The translations under genes and the position numbers were made by a program. A DNA stretch of 37,461 bases from JAFTYO01 sp045613125 (GTDB lineage Bacteria; Pseudomonadota; Alphaproteobacteria; RF32; CAG-239): the NCBI GenBank assembly GCA_045613125.1, contig JAZLAM010000026.1:1-37461 (forward strand), written 5' to 3'. Positions 28,808 through 37,461 of the stretch are shown here, in pieces. A model generated the notes under the pieces. The model saw only the letters and a list, made by a program, of their open reading frames with translations, had not been told where the DNA came from and made no database searches. Each line of letters begins with the position of its first letter. Positions within the stretch are counted from its first letter, which is position 1.

Positions 28808-31408
28808 TTACCCCTGTCCTTTATCCAAAACATCAAAAACCTTTTGAGTTAAATCGCCCAAACTGTATGGTTTTGCAATAAATTCAAAATCATCAGAACC
28901 GGCAAGTTCTCTTTTCGCTATTTCTTCAGAATATCCTGAAGCCAAAATAATTTTTATTTCCGGTAATTTCTTTTTAACCATTTTAGCAAGTTCGGCGCCA
29001 CTTATTCCCGGCATAACCATATCCGTAATAAGCATATCAAACTTTTCTGGCTTTTCTAAAACTTCTATAGCACTTTCCGCACAGTTGCATGAAACAACTT
29101 CAAATCCTTTTTTCTTTAATGCTCTAACCCCGAAAGCTCTGACTGAATCTTCGTCTTCAACAAACAAAATCCTAATATTCTCAAAATTTGATACAGGCTT
29201 GAATAATCTATCAATTTTTAAAACATTAAGGCCAAAAACCATCTTTTGTGATTTAGGATCAATACTTGATGTCAAAACAGGTGTGTGCTCTTGTTTGGTA
29301 TCTTCATAAACAGTTTCCTGATCTTCATCATTTTTTTCAAAACGTGGTAAATATATAGAAAACGTTGTTCCTTTTCCGACTTTACTATCTACTTTTATAA
29401 AACCTTCTGTTTGGCGTATAATACCATAAACAGTTGCAAGACCCAGTCCCGTTCCGGAACCGACAACATTTTCTTTTGTAGAAAAGAACGGTTCAAAAAT
29501 CCGACCTAAATGTTCTTTTTTAATTCCACATCCTGTATCACTAACATTAATAACAACAAAATCTCCTTCAGAGATTGTATCTGCACCAAACTGATACGGC
29601 GCATTTAACTTTTCGGTATGCGTGCTTATTTTTAAGGTACCTTTACCATTCATTGCATCTTTAGCGTTTACAACCAAATTTACTATCACTTGTGAAAACT
29701 GAACAGGATCAACTCTTATATATCCTAAATCCGTTCCATGATTAAACTCTAAGCTTATCTGTTCACCTAGCGTACGCTTTAGTAAATAGTTTAAATCCAC
29801 AAAATTTTCCGTAACATCTATCAGTTTTGGTTTTAGTGGTTGTTTTCTGGAAAAGGCCAAAAGTTGTTTAACCAAATTTGCAGCTCTATTAGCATTATTT
29901 CTAATTTGATTTAAATCTGCAAATGACGGATCTCCTATTCCATGTCTTTGTAAAAGTAAATCACAAAAACCTATCATAGCCGTCAATAAATTATTAAAAT
30001 CGTGGGCCACACCACCGGCAAGTTGCCCCATCGCTTGCATTTTTTGTGCTTGCGCAAATTTTAATTCTAATTGTTTTTCTTCTGTTGTATCACTTAAATA
30101 TAGTACATATCCGTCAATCACCGTTTTTTCACAATGAATTCTTTGTCTTGGCGCAATATTTATTTTAACAATTTTATCAGAATGTAATCGTGTTTCTATA
30201 ACACCTAAATTAACATCTAAAGCTCCTGTATTAAAATCTTTAAAAATATTATCTAATAATTTTAGAGTAGATGCTTGCAGAAAATCTTTTAAATGCTTAT
30301 TTTCAAGAGCAGTTTCTGTTTGGCCCAAAATTTCAACTGCTTTATGATTAAAGCTCATAATATTTCCCATAGTATCAACAAAGATGATACCCAAAGGTGT
30401 TAAATTAAATAACCAATCAAGCTCATCAATTCCATAATTAAGTTTTTCCAATAGTTGCTTGTCGTTTTGCAATTCTTTTAATGTTAAACCCCTTATTTTA
30501 ACTTCACCATCATCTTTAAAATTATTCTGCAAAACAAACATTTCAGAGTTTTCTTTTAATTCATTGCAAAAAACTGTTCTTCCGCAATATGTAGGTATAT
30601 GTGAATTTAAAATCCCGGTATCTTTCACCACAATATCTTTTAAACTCTTACCTATTAAACTATCTCTTGTTTGCGAAAGAGAAACAGCAAAAGTTTCATT
30701 AACATATTCAAGAACATAATCAGAATTTGCTATATATAAACCGACAGGCATATTATGTATAAAATCATGAAGTTTTTTTCTTTCGTTTTCAAAAATTTGT
30801 TCCATATTTTTTTGCGCTGTAATATTTTCAATAGTCCACAAAAAATATGTTTCTTTGATTACTTTTTTTAATGAATATTCACCTTCAAAGATATCACTTT
30901 TTTTAAGATATATAGGTTTAACCGACACTATATACCACTCACTTTTATCATCAGCTTCCAATCCTATAATAACATTTTCATGCTTTAAACTTTCCAAAGC
31001 TTGTTCCAAACGCTGAAAATTAAGAATATTTTGCCTTTCTTCAATGAGCATACTTTTAAGCTTTTCCAATATATTCGCATTTTCAAAAAACGTTTGTGCC
31101 GGAACATTTTGTATTACAGGATATCCTTCATTATTATCTATACGCCTTATAGAATCATTACTTTTTAAAATTTCATTAGCAAAACCGCCATATGTCAAAG
31201 CATTTTCACTGGCTGATAAAACACTTATAGAAAGTAAAATACTCAAAATTGTAATTACTAAAATAAGCACTAATAAGTAAAGTGAATATTGCGGAAAAAC
31301 AAACAACATTAAAATGCTCAAACTCATCGCCACAACTGAATATACAAGAGCGATCAACGTTCTTTCAAGTTGACGATCAGGCCTATTAATTGAATTGTTT
31401 TTAAGCAT
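28808..31408 (-). CDS. cckA: Hybrid histidine kinase CckA
   Basis: The 866-residue protein is the CckA kinase of the CtrA pathway. It has two membrane helices at about residues 17-60, then PAS-like sensor regions at about 110-200, 215-300 and 335-435. HisKA contains H469 in GGVAHDFNNLLTAMIGF, and the HATPase has NLVVNAKDAM, DTGCGI and GTGLGL. A C-terminal receiver domain has phospho-acceptor D796 in MLITDMVMPG. CckA passes phosphate through ChpT to CtrA (here at 5648-6334) and CpdR, and is inverted to a phosphatase by signals such as c-di-GMP. It sits between pgm (21 bp upstream) and hdaA (1-bp gap), probably one transcript. No ChpT is in the window. Confidence 0.95.
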   Translation of the reverse strand: MLKNNSINRPDRQLERTLIALVYSVVAMSLSILMLFVFPQYSLYLLVLILVITILSILLSISVLSASENALTYGGFANEILKSNDSIRRIDNNEGYPVIQNVPAQTFFENANILEKLKSMLIEERQNILNFQRLEQALESLKHENVIIGLEADDKSEWYIVSVKPIYLKKSDIFEGEYSLKKVIKETYFLWTIENITAQKNMEQIFENERKKLHDFIHNMPVGLYIANSDYVLEYVNETFAVSLSQTRDSLIGKSLKDIVVKDTGILNSHIPTYCGRTVFCNELKENSEMFVLQNNFKDDGEVKIRGLTLKELQNDKQLLEKLNYGIDELDWLFNLTPLGIIFVDTMGNIMSFNHKAVEILGQTETALENKHLKDFLQASTLKLLDNIFKDFNTGALDVNLGVIETRLHSDKIVKINIAPRQRIHCEKTVIDGYVLYLSDTTEEKQLELKFAQAQKMQAMGQLAGGVAHDFNNLLTAMIGFCDLLLQRHGIGDPSFADLNQIRNNANRAANLVKQLLAFSRKQPLKPKLIDVTENFVDLNYLLKRTLGEQISLEFNHGTDLGYIRVDPVQFSQVIVNLVVNAKDAMNGKGTLKISTHTEKLNAPYQFGADTISEGDFVVINVSDTGCGIKKEHLGRIFEPFFSTKENVVGSGTGLGLATVYGIIRQTEGFIKVDSKVGKGTTFSIYLPRFEKNDEDQETVYEDTKQEHTPVLTSSIDPKSQKMVFGLNVLKIDRLFKPVSNFENIRILFVEDEDSVRAFGVRALKKKGFEVVSCNCAESAIEVLEKPEKFDMLITDMVMPGISGAELAKMVKKKLPEIKIILASGYSEEIAKRELAGSDDFEFIAKPYSLGDLTQKVFDVLDKGQG

Positions 31409-31429
31409 ATCTTGAAAACCTTAAATATA

Positions 31430-33049
31430 TTAAGTTATAACATCAGCTTTTGTTTTACTTGTACGCTCTTTAATCTGCGCAATTTTTAACGCAATATCTG
31501 CAAGAGGAGTTAACATATTTATAGTATCTTCACTTGTTTTATGCTGTTCATATGCTTCTATATAAACTCTCAAAGTTGCGCCACTGGTTCCAGTTCCGGA
31601 CAAACGATACATTATACGAGAACCATCAGAAAAACATACAACAAGTCCATTTTTTGTAGAGCTTTTATCTACCGGATCATTGTATACAAACGGATATGCC
31701 TCAGACACAACATATTTACCAAATGTTTGTCCTTTCAAGGTTGGTAAACTTTTTTCTAAATCTGACATCAATTTATCGGCCACAATTGTATCAATAGCTT
31801 CAAAATCATAACGCAAATAATATGTTCTGCCATATTTTTCCCAAAAATCTCTTACAACATCTGCAACAGATTTTTTTGTTACAGCTAAAATATTAAGCCA
31901 AAATAAGACAGCCCAAATACCATCTTTTTCTCTTATATGGCTTGAACCTGTACCAAAACTTTCCTCTCCACAAAATGTTATTCTGTTAGTATCCATTAAA
32001 TTGCAAAAATATTTCCAACCTGTTGGAACCTCATAAAAATCTATTCCCAATCTCTTAGCTACACGACAAACAGCTGTAGATGTAGCGGCAGATTTTGCTA
32101 CGCCATATATACCATCTTTATAACCTGGAACATACTTATAATTATCTGTAATAATAGCTAAACTATCACTTGGCGTAACGAAAAATTTACGACCTAAAAT
32201 CATATTTCTATCACCATCTCCATCATTAGCAGCACCAAAATCAGGAGCATTATCAGAATACATCAAATCAACCAATTCTTTTGCATATATTAAGTTTGGA
32301 TCAGGATGTAAACCACCAAAATCCGGTTTAGGAACAAAATTTTTAACTGATCCTTTTTGTGCACCTAAAATCTCTTCAAAAATTTTAATAGCATATGGTC
32401 CCGTAACAGCATTCATTGCATCAAAAACCATGGTAAAGCCACTTTTAAATAAAGCTTTTATAGCATCAAAATCAAAAATATCTTTCATCATTTCAACATA
32501 ATCGTTGATAGGATCAACAATTTCTATTTCCATATCTCCGATATATTGAACACCTATTTTACTCAAATCTACATCTGCGCAATCATAAATTTTATAAGAA
32601 CTGATTTCTTTAGTACGAGCATAAATTGCATCTGATATTTTTGAAGAACATTGACCACCACTCTTTACAGCATATTTAATACCAAAATCGCCATCAACAC
32701 CACCGGGATTATGAGAAGCTGAAAGCACCAAACTTCCATCTGCTTTATTTTTCAGCAAAATTTTTGAAGAAGCGGGGGTTGAAATATAACCATTTTGACC
32801 GATAATAAGCTTTTTCATCTTATTTGCTGCCGCAAGTTTTATAATTTTTTGTATTGCAATATCATTATAATAACGGCCATCTCCTCCTAAAACAAACGTT
32901 TGACCCTCAACTCCCCCAATTGCATCAAACAAGCTTTGCACAAAATTTTCAACATAATTAGGTTGAGTTACAACTTTAGATTTTTTTCGTATACCAGCCG
33001 TTCCCATTTTTTGATCCATATAAGGAGTAGTTGCAATGTTTCTTATCAT
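31430..33049 (-). CDS. pgm: Phosphoglucomutase, alpha-D-glucose type
   Basis: The 539-residue protein belongs to the alpha-D-phosphohexomutase superfamily, of the phosphoglucomutase type that interconverts glucose-1-phosphate and glucose-6-phosphate for polysaccharide precursors. The phosphoserine is S112 in LSASHNPGG, the metal loop is AANDGDGDRN, the sugar loop is FCGEESFGTGS, and the phosphate-binding C-terminal block is RLSGTGTSGATLRV. Length and N-terminal segment (TTPYMDQKMGTAGIRKK) match the bacterial pgm group. The start has a GGAATATAC purine region and not a strong Shine-Dalgarno sequence. Close spacing to cckA suggests co-transcription. Confidence 0.95.
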   Translation of the reverse strand: MIRNIATTPYMDQKMGTAGIRKKSKVVTQPNYVENFVQSLFDAIGGVEGQTFVLGGDGRYYNDIAIQKIIKLAAANKMKKLIIGQNGYISTPASSKILLKNKADGSLVLSASHNPGGVDGDFGIKYAVKSGGQCSSKISDAIYARTKEISSYKIYDCADVDLSKIGVQYIGDMEIEIVDPINDYVEMMKDIFDFDAIKALFKSGFTMVFDAMNAVTGPYAIKIFEEILGAQKGSVKNFVPKPDFGGLHPDPNLIYAKELVDLMYSDNAPDFGAANDGDGDRNMILGRKFFVTPSDSLAIITDNYKYVPGYKDGIYGVAKSAATSTAVCRVAKRLGIDFYEVPTGWKYFCNLMDTNRITFCGEESFGTGSSHIREKDGIWAVLFWLNILAVTKKSVADVVRDFWEKYGRTYYLRYDFEAIDTIVADKLMSDLEKSLPTLKGQTFGKYVVSEAYPFVYNDPVDKSSTKNGLVVCFSDGSRIMYRLSGTGTSGATLRVYIEAYEQHKTSEDTINMLTPLADIALKIAQIKERTSKTKADVIT

Positions 33050-33127
33050 CAGTATATTCCTTTTTTATAATTTTAAAAACTTAATGAATAGATTGTGACT
33101 CAAAATCTTAATAAGGTAAAGTAAAAT

Positions 33128-33799
33128 TTACTTGTTCTGCCATATAAAATCTGTTATTTTTTTCAAATCACGTCTGGCATATAAATCCGGAAGGTCAAAT
33201 AAAGTTTTAAGCTTTGGACTATCTTTATCCAAAACACTAATACCTTGCTTTAATCCTAATTCAAACTCTTTCCTATAACCTATTTTTGGAGCGACTAAAA
33301 ATCCTAAAAATTTGCCGGCTTCATTTAATTTATTATAATCTTCCGATAAAAAAGAATCATCATTTGGAATCACAATCCATTTAAACGTGCTTTTTCCTTT
33401 TGCGGCTCTTTGTTTTTTTGCTTCCCAAATAAGGCTTGCATATAAACTGTTACGCAACACTAAACTATTTAATCCCTCTTGTCCTCTTAAAGGAGTGATA
33501 AAAACATCTGCATAAGCAAAATATTTATCACTTGGGGAATCTAAAATAACAACATCATATTTATCAGCCTTATTAAAGCTTTCTTTACTCAGGCTTTGAT
33601 ATACCGGAACTGCAAGATTAAAATTTTTACCTAAATTAAGAGTGTGTCTTTTTGCAATAAAATCTGATAAATCGCTTTTTGAACAATTATCCATTACAAT
33701 AACTTTATAGTCTTTTGCAAGCATAACGGCAAGATGAGCCGCCAACAACGACTTACCTGAAGATCTGTTTATACTATTAATTACAATAATCTGAACCAT
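33128..33799 (-). CDS. mipZ: MipZ-like ParA-family division ATPase
   Basis: The 223-residue protein is related to MipZ, which forms a gradient from the chromosome origin and keeps FtsZ at midcell. Similarity covers the C-terminal half with ITPLRGQEGLNSL, IWEAKKQRA, FKWIVIPNDDS and GFLVAPKIGYRKEFELGLKQGISVLD, which are MipZ features. The nucleotide loop is NSINRSSGKS: the GKS is kept but the ParA signature Lys (KGGxGKS) is Asn. The Walker B region has VVILDSPSD. ParA-type dimer formation uses that Lys, so regulation may differ. It starts two bases after the dac stop. Naming by similarity; the changed P-loop lowers certainty. Confidence 0.8.
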   Translation of the reverse strand: MVQIIVINSINRSSGKSLLAAHLAVMLAKDYKVIVMDNCSKSDLSDFIAKRHTLNLGKNFNLAVPVYQSLSKESFNKADKYDVVILDSPSDKYFAYADVFITPLRGQEGLNSLVLRNSLYASLIWEAKKQRAAKGKSTFKWIVIPNDDSFLSEDYNKLNEAGKFLGFLVAPKIGYRKEFELGLKQGISVLDKDSPKLKTLFDLPDLYARRDLKKITDFIWQNK

Positions 33800-33801
33800 G
33801 T

Positions 33802-34977
33802 CTATTTTTGCGCATATACTGTATTTGAATCATAAGCGGTTACCATACACGATTGACCTTTTTTCCTGAGCAATCCACAGACTTTAAACGCATACTCTTT
33901 ATTAACTCCGGTCAATTGAGAACGATAAAAAGCTTTTCCTCCGGCTGTCGACTTTTCAACATTTATACCTTTAAATGCAAACTTTGAAGCTAATTTATCT
34001 TTCATACTTTTAGCATAAGATTGTGCTTTAGCATAACTTCCGAACGCACCTACCTGAATTGCCCAATTTCCTTTGTTTGGCCGCATCTTAGGGATGTAAG
34101 AGTTATTAGAGGCAACCTTTATGTTATTAATTTTTTCAGAATTAATTTCCGCATACAATTTTTTTATATCTACTTTTTTAAGTGTAGATGCAAATTCTAA
34201 ACCCTTATCCATCATGAGAGCAATTTTTTTATCTCTTTGGTCTTGTTGATCGTGACCCATAGTAACTGCAATTACACGATGATTATTCCTCTTTGCCGAA
34301 GTTACAATATTAAATCCGGCAGAAGCTGTATATCCGGTTTTCATACCATCTGCACCTTCAAAAGTTTTTAGTAAAAAGTTATGTGAAGTATATTTTTTAC
34401 CATCATATTCAAAATTTTTAATTGAAAACCACGAATAATATTGCGGAAAATGGTGATATAGCGCTGTTGCTAATATTGCTATATCTCTGGCTGTTGTCTT
34501 CTGTTTAGAATGCTGGAGACCCGAAGCATTCTTAAAAGTTGTATTTTTCATACCCAATTTTTTTGCTGTTTCATTCATTAAAACAGCAAAAGCTTTTTCG
34601 TTTTCAGCAAGCGATTCGCCTAAAACTGTTGCACAGTCATTAGCAGATTTTACAATTGTTGCCACTATAGCTGTTTTTACATCTATGGTTTTTCCCGGAA
34701 CTAAACCCAAACGAGAAGGAGATCTGTTAGCCGCCGTGTGCGAAATTTTTAGTTCATCATCAAGTTTTAACTTACCATTTTCAAGAGCGCTAAATGTCAA
34801 GTATAATGTCATTAGTTTTGTAAGAGAGGCCGGATAACGAAGTTGATCGGCATTTTCTTCATACAAAACATTACCGCTTTTTGCATCAATCATTATTGAA
34901 GATGTAGCGGCGTTTACATTGGCAATATAACAACTAAACAACAAACTTAAAGATAATATAAATTTGAAATTTTTCAT
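33802..34977 (-). CDS. D-alanyl-D-alanine carboxypeptidase with SPOR domain
   Basis: The 391-residue protein is a low-mass penicillin-binding protein of the DacA type. After a signal peptide (about residues 1-23) the three active-site motifs are S51-L-T-K54, S111-A-N113 and K213-T-G215, all intact. The C-terminus (about 307-388) is a SPOR domain (WAIQVGAFGSYAKAQSYA), which binds denuded peptidoglycan at the division site. So it should trim the terminal D-Ala of stem peptides in the periplasm, focused at the septum. It is first in the leftward run with mipZ, pgm, cckA and hdaA. A gene symbol is not given because several paralogs exist. Confidence 0.92.
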   Translation of the reverse strand: MKNFKFILSLSLLFSCYIANVNAATSSIMIDAKSGNVLYEENADQLRYPASLTKLMTLYLTFSALENGKLKLDDELKISHTAANRSPSRLGLVPGKTIDVKTAIVATIVKSANDCATVLGESLAENEKAFAVLMNETAKKLGMKNTTFKNASGLQHSKQKTTARDIAILATALYHHFPQYYSWFSIKNFEYDGKKYTSHNFLLKTFEGADGMKTGYTASAGFNIVTSAKRNNHRVIAVTMGHDQQDQRDKKIALMMDKGLEFASTLKKVDIKKLYAEINSEKINNIKVASNNSYIPKMRPNKGNWAIQVGAFGSYAKAQSYAKSMKDKLASKFAFKGINVEKSTAGGKAFYRSQLTGVNKEYAFKVCGLLRKKGQSCMVTAYDSNTVYAQK

Positions 34978-35128
34978 TTTTATTAACTCTTTTATATATT
35001 TTCACACTTCTACTGATATTATCCATAAAAATCAAAGAAAGCGTTAAAATGATAAAAAATATTTTCAAAAAAAATACTATTTTGTATTGACTTTATAAAA
35101 TAATCTTAGTAAAAACACTTCTAGCAAT

Positions 35129-35205
35129 GGCGAACGTAGCTCAGTTGGTAGAGCCCCGGTTTGTGGTACCGGTTGTCGTGGGTTCGAGCCCCATCGTTCG
35201 CCCCA
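35129..35205 (+). tRNA. tRNA-His(GTG)
   Basis: G-1 at 35129 is encoded, as tRNA-His requires, and pairs with C73. Acceptor GCGAACG pairs with CGTTCGC, the anticodon loop TTGTGGT gives anticodon GTG, the T-arm is GTGGG-TTCGAGC-CCCAT, and CCA is encoded. The total is 77 bases. Its 3' end borders an accessory block that runs to the end of the window. Confidence 0.97.
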
Positions 35206-35487
35206 GATTTTACAAGGTGTCTATATTTAGGCACCTTTTTTCTTACTGTTTGAAATAACGTCTTTTTATTTTAAATATAAAAAGATAGTAAGTTTATTTA
35301 AGTGATACAAAAAGCGTAATAAACGAATCTTTTATTTTAAAATATACTTTTTTATCCCCGCTATCTCCCCAATCTTGGAAATATACCTATTTACAATGTT
35401 TTTTTTGTGATTCTCAAAACAAACCTCATTTGCCTCAAAAGCCTCATTAGGTTTTTGTTTTTTTGCCCCACACCCTTAGTATGGCGG
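35206..35487. other. Non-coding boundary after tRNA-His
   Basis: No gene is seen. A terminator for tRNA-His is at 35214-35241. At 35416-35465, AAAACAAACCT and AGGTTTTTGTTTT form a large hairpin with three CCTCA repeats in its loop; it could terminate the leftward gene pair ending at 35488. A GCCCCA match to the tRNA 3' end at 35464-35469 is too short to call an attachment site. Confidence 0.45.
35214..35241 (+). terminator. tRNA-His terminator
   Basis: AAGGTGTC and GGCACCTT form a stem with a TATATTTA loop, then six T. Confidence 0.85.
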
Positions 35488-36231
35488 TTATTTTTTTAAC
35501 TTACCACACTTATTTTCTTTATTTTCAATAAGTTGGGGATAGTTGCCATGTTTTTCATTTTTTTGCTTTTTAAATTCTAGATTAAATATTTTAATTTCTT
35601 CATAGTATGGAATTATATAAAGAACAGATATAACAATAATCATATAAAAGCGGATTTGGGTTAATTTTATAATGTTAAATATATCCAAGACAAATAGGCT
35701 TATGATAAAGAATAATAAATTACTTATTTTCTCTTTTAATTCGTCAACAGCTTCTACTTTTTTTGTCTTTATAATTTCTGTATTTGAAAGTCGGCTACGC
35801 TTAATTTGATCATTGTAGTTAAATTTTGGTTGAATAATATCATCAATATTGTTCAAATGTTTATTTTTTACATTTATGTCATTTATACTGGAAGTTTTAT
35901 TGCTAAGCAAGTCTTCATAATTTATCGCCTCAAAATAAGGAGTATTTTCTGTGGGGAAAACTAAATATCCAATAATGTCAGTATTCAGCTTGCGAGCTTC
36001 CTTAATAAATTGTTCAAGTTGTCTTCTTCCCATATCTAAAAAGTTTTTGTTTCTAGAATTTTTTAATTCAAACAATTGTATAGGGGTATTTGTATCAATA
36101 TCAATAATAACCAAATCAGCTCTATATTTTCCAAGTTTATACTCAGATACGATGCTTTCATCGGGGTAGCCATGTTGAATTAAATAATTTTTTAAATTTT
36201 TAATCAAATCTTTTTCTGTAAGTTCGCTCAT
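35488..36231 (-). CDS. Membrane-anchored PD-(D/E)XK-like nuclease
   Basis: The 247-residue protein has a restriction-endonuclease-like core in its first 100 residues, in the manner of the HSDR_N domain. E30 in VSEYKLGKYRAD, D39 in RADLVI and E55-x-K57 in QLFELKNS form the D-ExK pattern. Residues 165-205 hold two membrane helices (LLFFIISLFVLDIFNII and IRFYMIIVISVLYIIPYY), and the rest is a basic tail. So it is a predicted nuclease anchored to the inner membrane, an unusual combination. It starts 15 bases after the upstream stop and is thus paired with the ATPase gene. Function is inferred from fold only; no homolog is named. Confidence 0.7.
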   Translation of the reverse strand: MSELTEKDLIKNLKNYLIQHGYPDESIVSEYKLGKYRADLVIIDIDTNTPIQLFELKNSRNKNFLDMGRRQLEQFIKEARKLNTDIIGYLVFPTENTPYFEAINYEDLLSNKTSSINDINVKNKHLNNIDDIIQPKFNYNDQIKRSRLSNTEIIKTKKVEAVDELKEKISNLLFFIISLFVLDIFNIIKLTQIRFYMIIVISVLYIIPYYEEIKIFNLEFKKQKNEKHGNYPQLIENKENKCGKLKK

Positions 36232-36246
36232 TTATTATCTCGTTTT

Positions 36247-37461
36247 TTAATTTAATCCAAGAATTCTGAAAAATATTTCATTTTTCTTTCTTGCGTCGTG
36301 AAACATTTTTTCATATGTTATTATTTCAAGAGTTACATTACACCCTTCCAAAGGATGGTACTTAAAAAATCCTTCTCCATCGGGGGATTTTCTATATCCC
36401 ATAACATCAATTAATTCTGCTTCTATTTTGGGAGTTATATCTGTAACTATGTAGCCATATAATCGGGTGCTTCCATTAATGGAAAATTGTCTTCCTCGTT
36501 GGTCAATAGCTTTTCCAGATATTATTTCTTTCATGTTTCGGATAATTTCTCGATGCGGATTGTAATCATCGGAGAAATTTTTTAATCCAGGTTTTTTGAA
36601 TTCAACAATAGTGATTGAATTTTTATATTGAAAATCATCTGTATATATTAGTGGTTTGTTAAAAATAGTTATGTCAGGTCTTTTTGATGATTCTGTAGTT
36701 ATTTCTTCATAGTTTTTTATAAATTCATCAGAGTATAAAGCTTCGTGGAATACTAATTTTTCATCTAATAACCATAAATTATTTGCTTCGAATTCAACTG
36801 AATTTGAATTTATTTTCATAGGGATAATTAATTGATGTATATAAGATTCATTTAAAAATTTGTTATTTTCTTTGTCAAAGGAAATTAGTTGTTCAAAGAC
36901 ATCTAATAGAGCTTTTCTATTGCATATGTAATTTGATAATTCACAAGTACTAATTCCGCTAGATTTAGCTATATATTTTTTCATAGAATCTTCGTAAATT
37001 TGCTTAGTCTTTTCGGTTAACTTAGTTGAGTTTTTAATTTTATTTCGTAGCGCTAACATTTCTTTTTCTTCTTGAAACTTCAGGTTATGAAGAAATAATT
37101 CCATTTCTTGCATATTAGGATTATGCGGAAGTTTATCAAAAGAAAACTTTTTATTATTTTTTATTCTATCAGTAAATATTCTGTATCCTGGCTTGTAATC
37201 ATTTATATATCTGATTAATCTATCTTTTTTGTTGTTGGTGGAAGTTTCTAGGTAATCTGATAAATCTTTTTTTATCGTTTGTATACATTCTTTTCTTATT
37301 TGTGAGAAAGAGGGGGCTCCGCTATCAAATAAATCACCATTTTCGTTATATTCTTCAGGTATTGTAAATTCCATTTGGCTAGGGTGGATATTTTCATCTA
37401 AATATTTTCCGCTAACAATTAGGTTATAATAGTAATTTTCATTATTTGTAGTTTTAATTTT
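36247..37461 (-). CDS. GHKL-ATPase-like protein with nuclease-like C-terminus (partial)
   Basis: The reading frame stays open to the window edge, so the N-terminus is missing; the ATG at 37374 is internal. The visible 404 residues begin with SGKYLDENIHPSQMEFTIPEE and RYINDYKPGYRIF, segments I associate with a family of long proteins that have an Hsp90/histidine-kinase-like ATPase domain in front. At the C-terminus RPDITIFNKP and ITIVEFKKPG look like the D-ExK core of a PD-(D/E)XK nuclease. Several defence systems combine such parts. It precedes a second nuclease-like gene by 15 bases, so the two form an operon. The ATPase domain is not in view, so its nature is inferred. Confidence 0.6.
   Translation of the reverse strand, partial: KIKTTNNENYYYNLIVSGKYLDENIHPSQMEFTIPEEYNENGDLFDSGAPSFSQIRKECIQTIKKDLSDYLETSTNNKKDRLIRYINDYKPGYRIFTDRIKNNKKFSFDKLPHNPNMQEMELFLHNLKFQEEKEMLALRNKIKNSTKLTEKTKQIYEDSMKKYIAKSSGISTCELSNYICNRKALLDVFEQLISFDKENNKFLNESYIHQLIIPMKINSNSVEFEANNLWLLDEKLVFHEALYSDEFIKNYEEITTESSKRPDITIFNKPLIYTDDFQYKNSITIVEFKKPGLKNFSDDYNPHREIIRNMKEIISGKAIDQRGRQFSINGSTRLYGYIVTDITPKIEAELIDVMGYRKSPDGEGFFKYHPLEGCNVTLEIITYEKMFHDARKKNEIFFRILGLN

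Overview
The window is AT-rich and comes from an alphaproteobacterium. It carries the Caulobacter-type cell-cycle set on one short stretch: ctrA, cckA, hdaA and a MipZ-like ATPase. A TTAA-N7-TTAA box lies upstream of ctrA. Very low GC, no long biosynthetic operons and many small orphan envelope genes suggest an uncultured, probably host-associated lineage. The species cannot be named from this sequence.

Layout. Positions 1-2900 hold a small element-like block: a candidate HUH Rep-like protein, an HTH-like protein, two orphan ORFs and a nested hairpin that could be an origin. It ends in degenerate copies of the tRNA-Ser(GGA) 3' end. Positions 3088-7072 are ordinary chromosome, with a GNAT-like protein, a rhamnan-synthesis-F-like protein, ctrA and divergent sodB. 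At 7132 tRNA-Glu(CTC) opens a tandem array. Four units of about 0.74-1.03 kb each carry one gene (CAT-like acetyltransferase, HAD phosphatase, orphan, 26-residue-repeat protein). They are separated by degenerate copies of the tRNA 3' end plus a terminator and an AT-rich arm. No integrase is present.

Positions 10546-13622 hold acetyltransferases, an orphan and a small membrane protein interspersed with three copies of a promoter plus structured 5' leader and with decayed gene copies. Positions 13735-25524 are a run of mostly monocistronic small envelope genes, each with its own promoter and terminator and nearly all without a Shine-Dalgarno (SD) sequence. This run includes two lipoprotein paralogs and four tandem paralogs behind an almost invariant leader. 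Embedded in it is a double AAA+ ATPase gene. Its second AAA lid continues without a gap, in the -1 frame, into a trypsin-like protease. A canonical slippery heptamer (A AAT TTA) sits exactly where the frame must change.

From 25593 the core chromosome resumes: anmK-like, rpsU, a ymdB-like phosphoesterase and a leftward run dac-mipZ-pgm-cckA-hdaA. CckA is the kinase that feeds CtrA, HdaA restrains DnaA and MipZ places the division site, so this is a cell-cycle and envelope cluster. After tRNA-His the window ends in a leftward two-gene block (GHKL-ATPase-like protein with a nuclease-like end, and a membrane-anchored PD-(D/E)XK-like protein) that looks like a defence module. Thus all three tRNA genes border accessory DNA.
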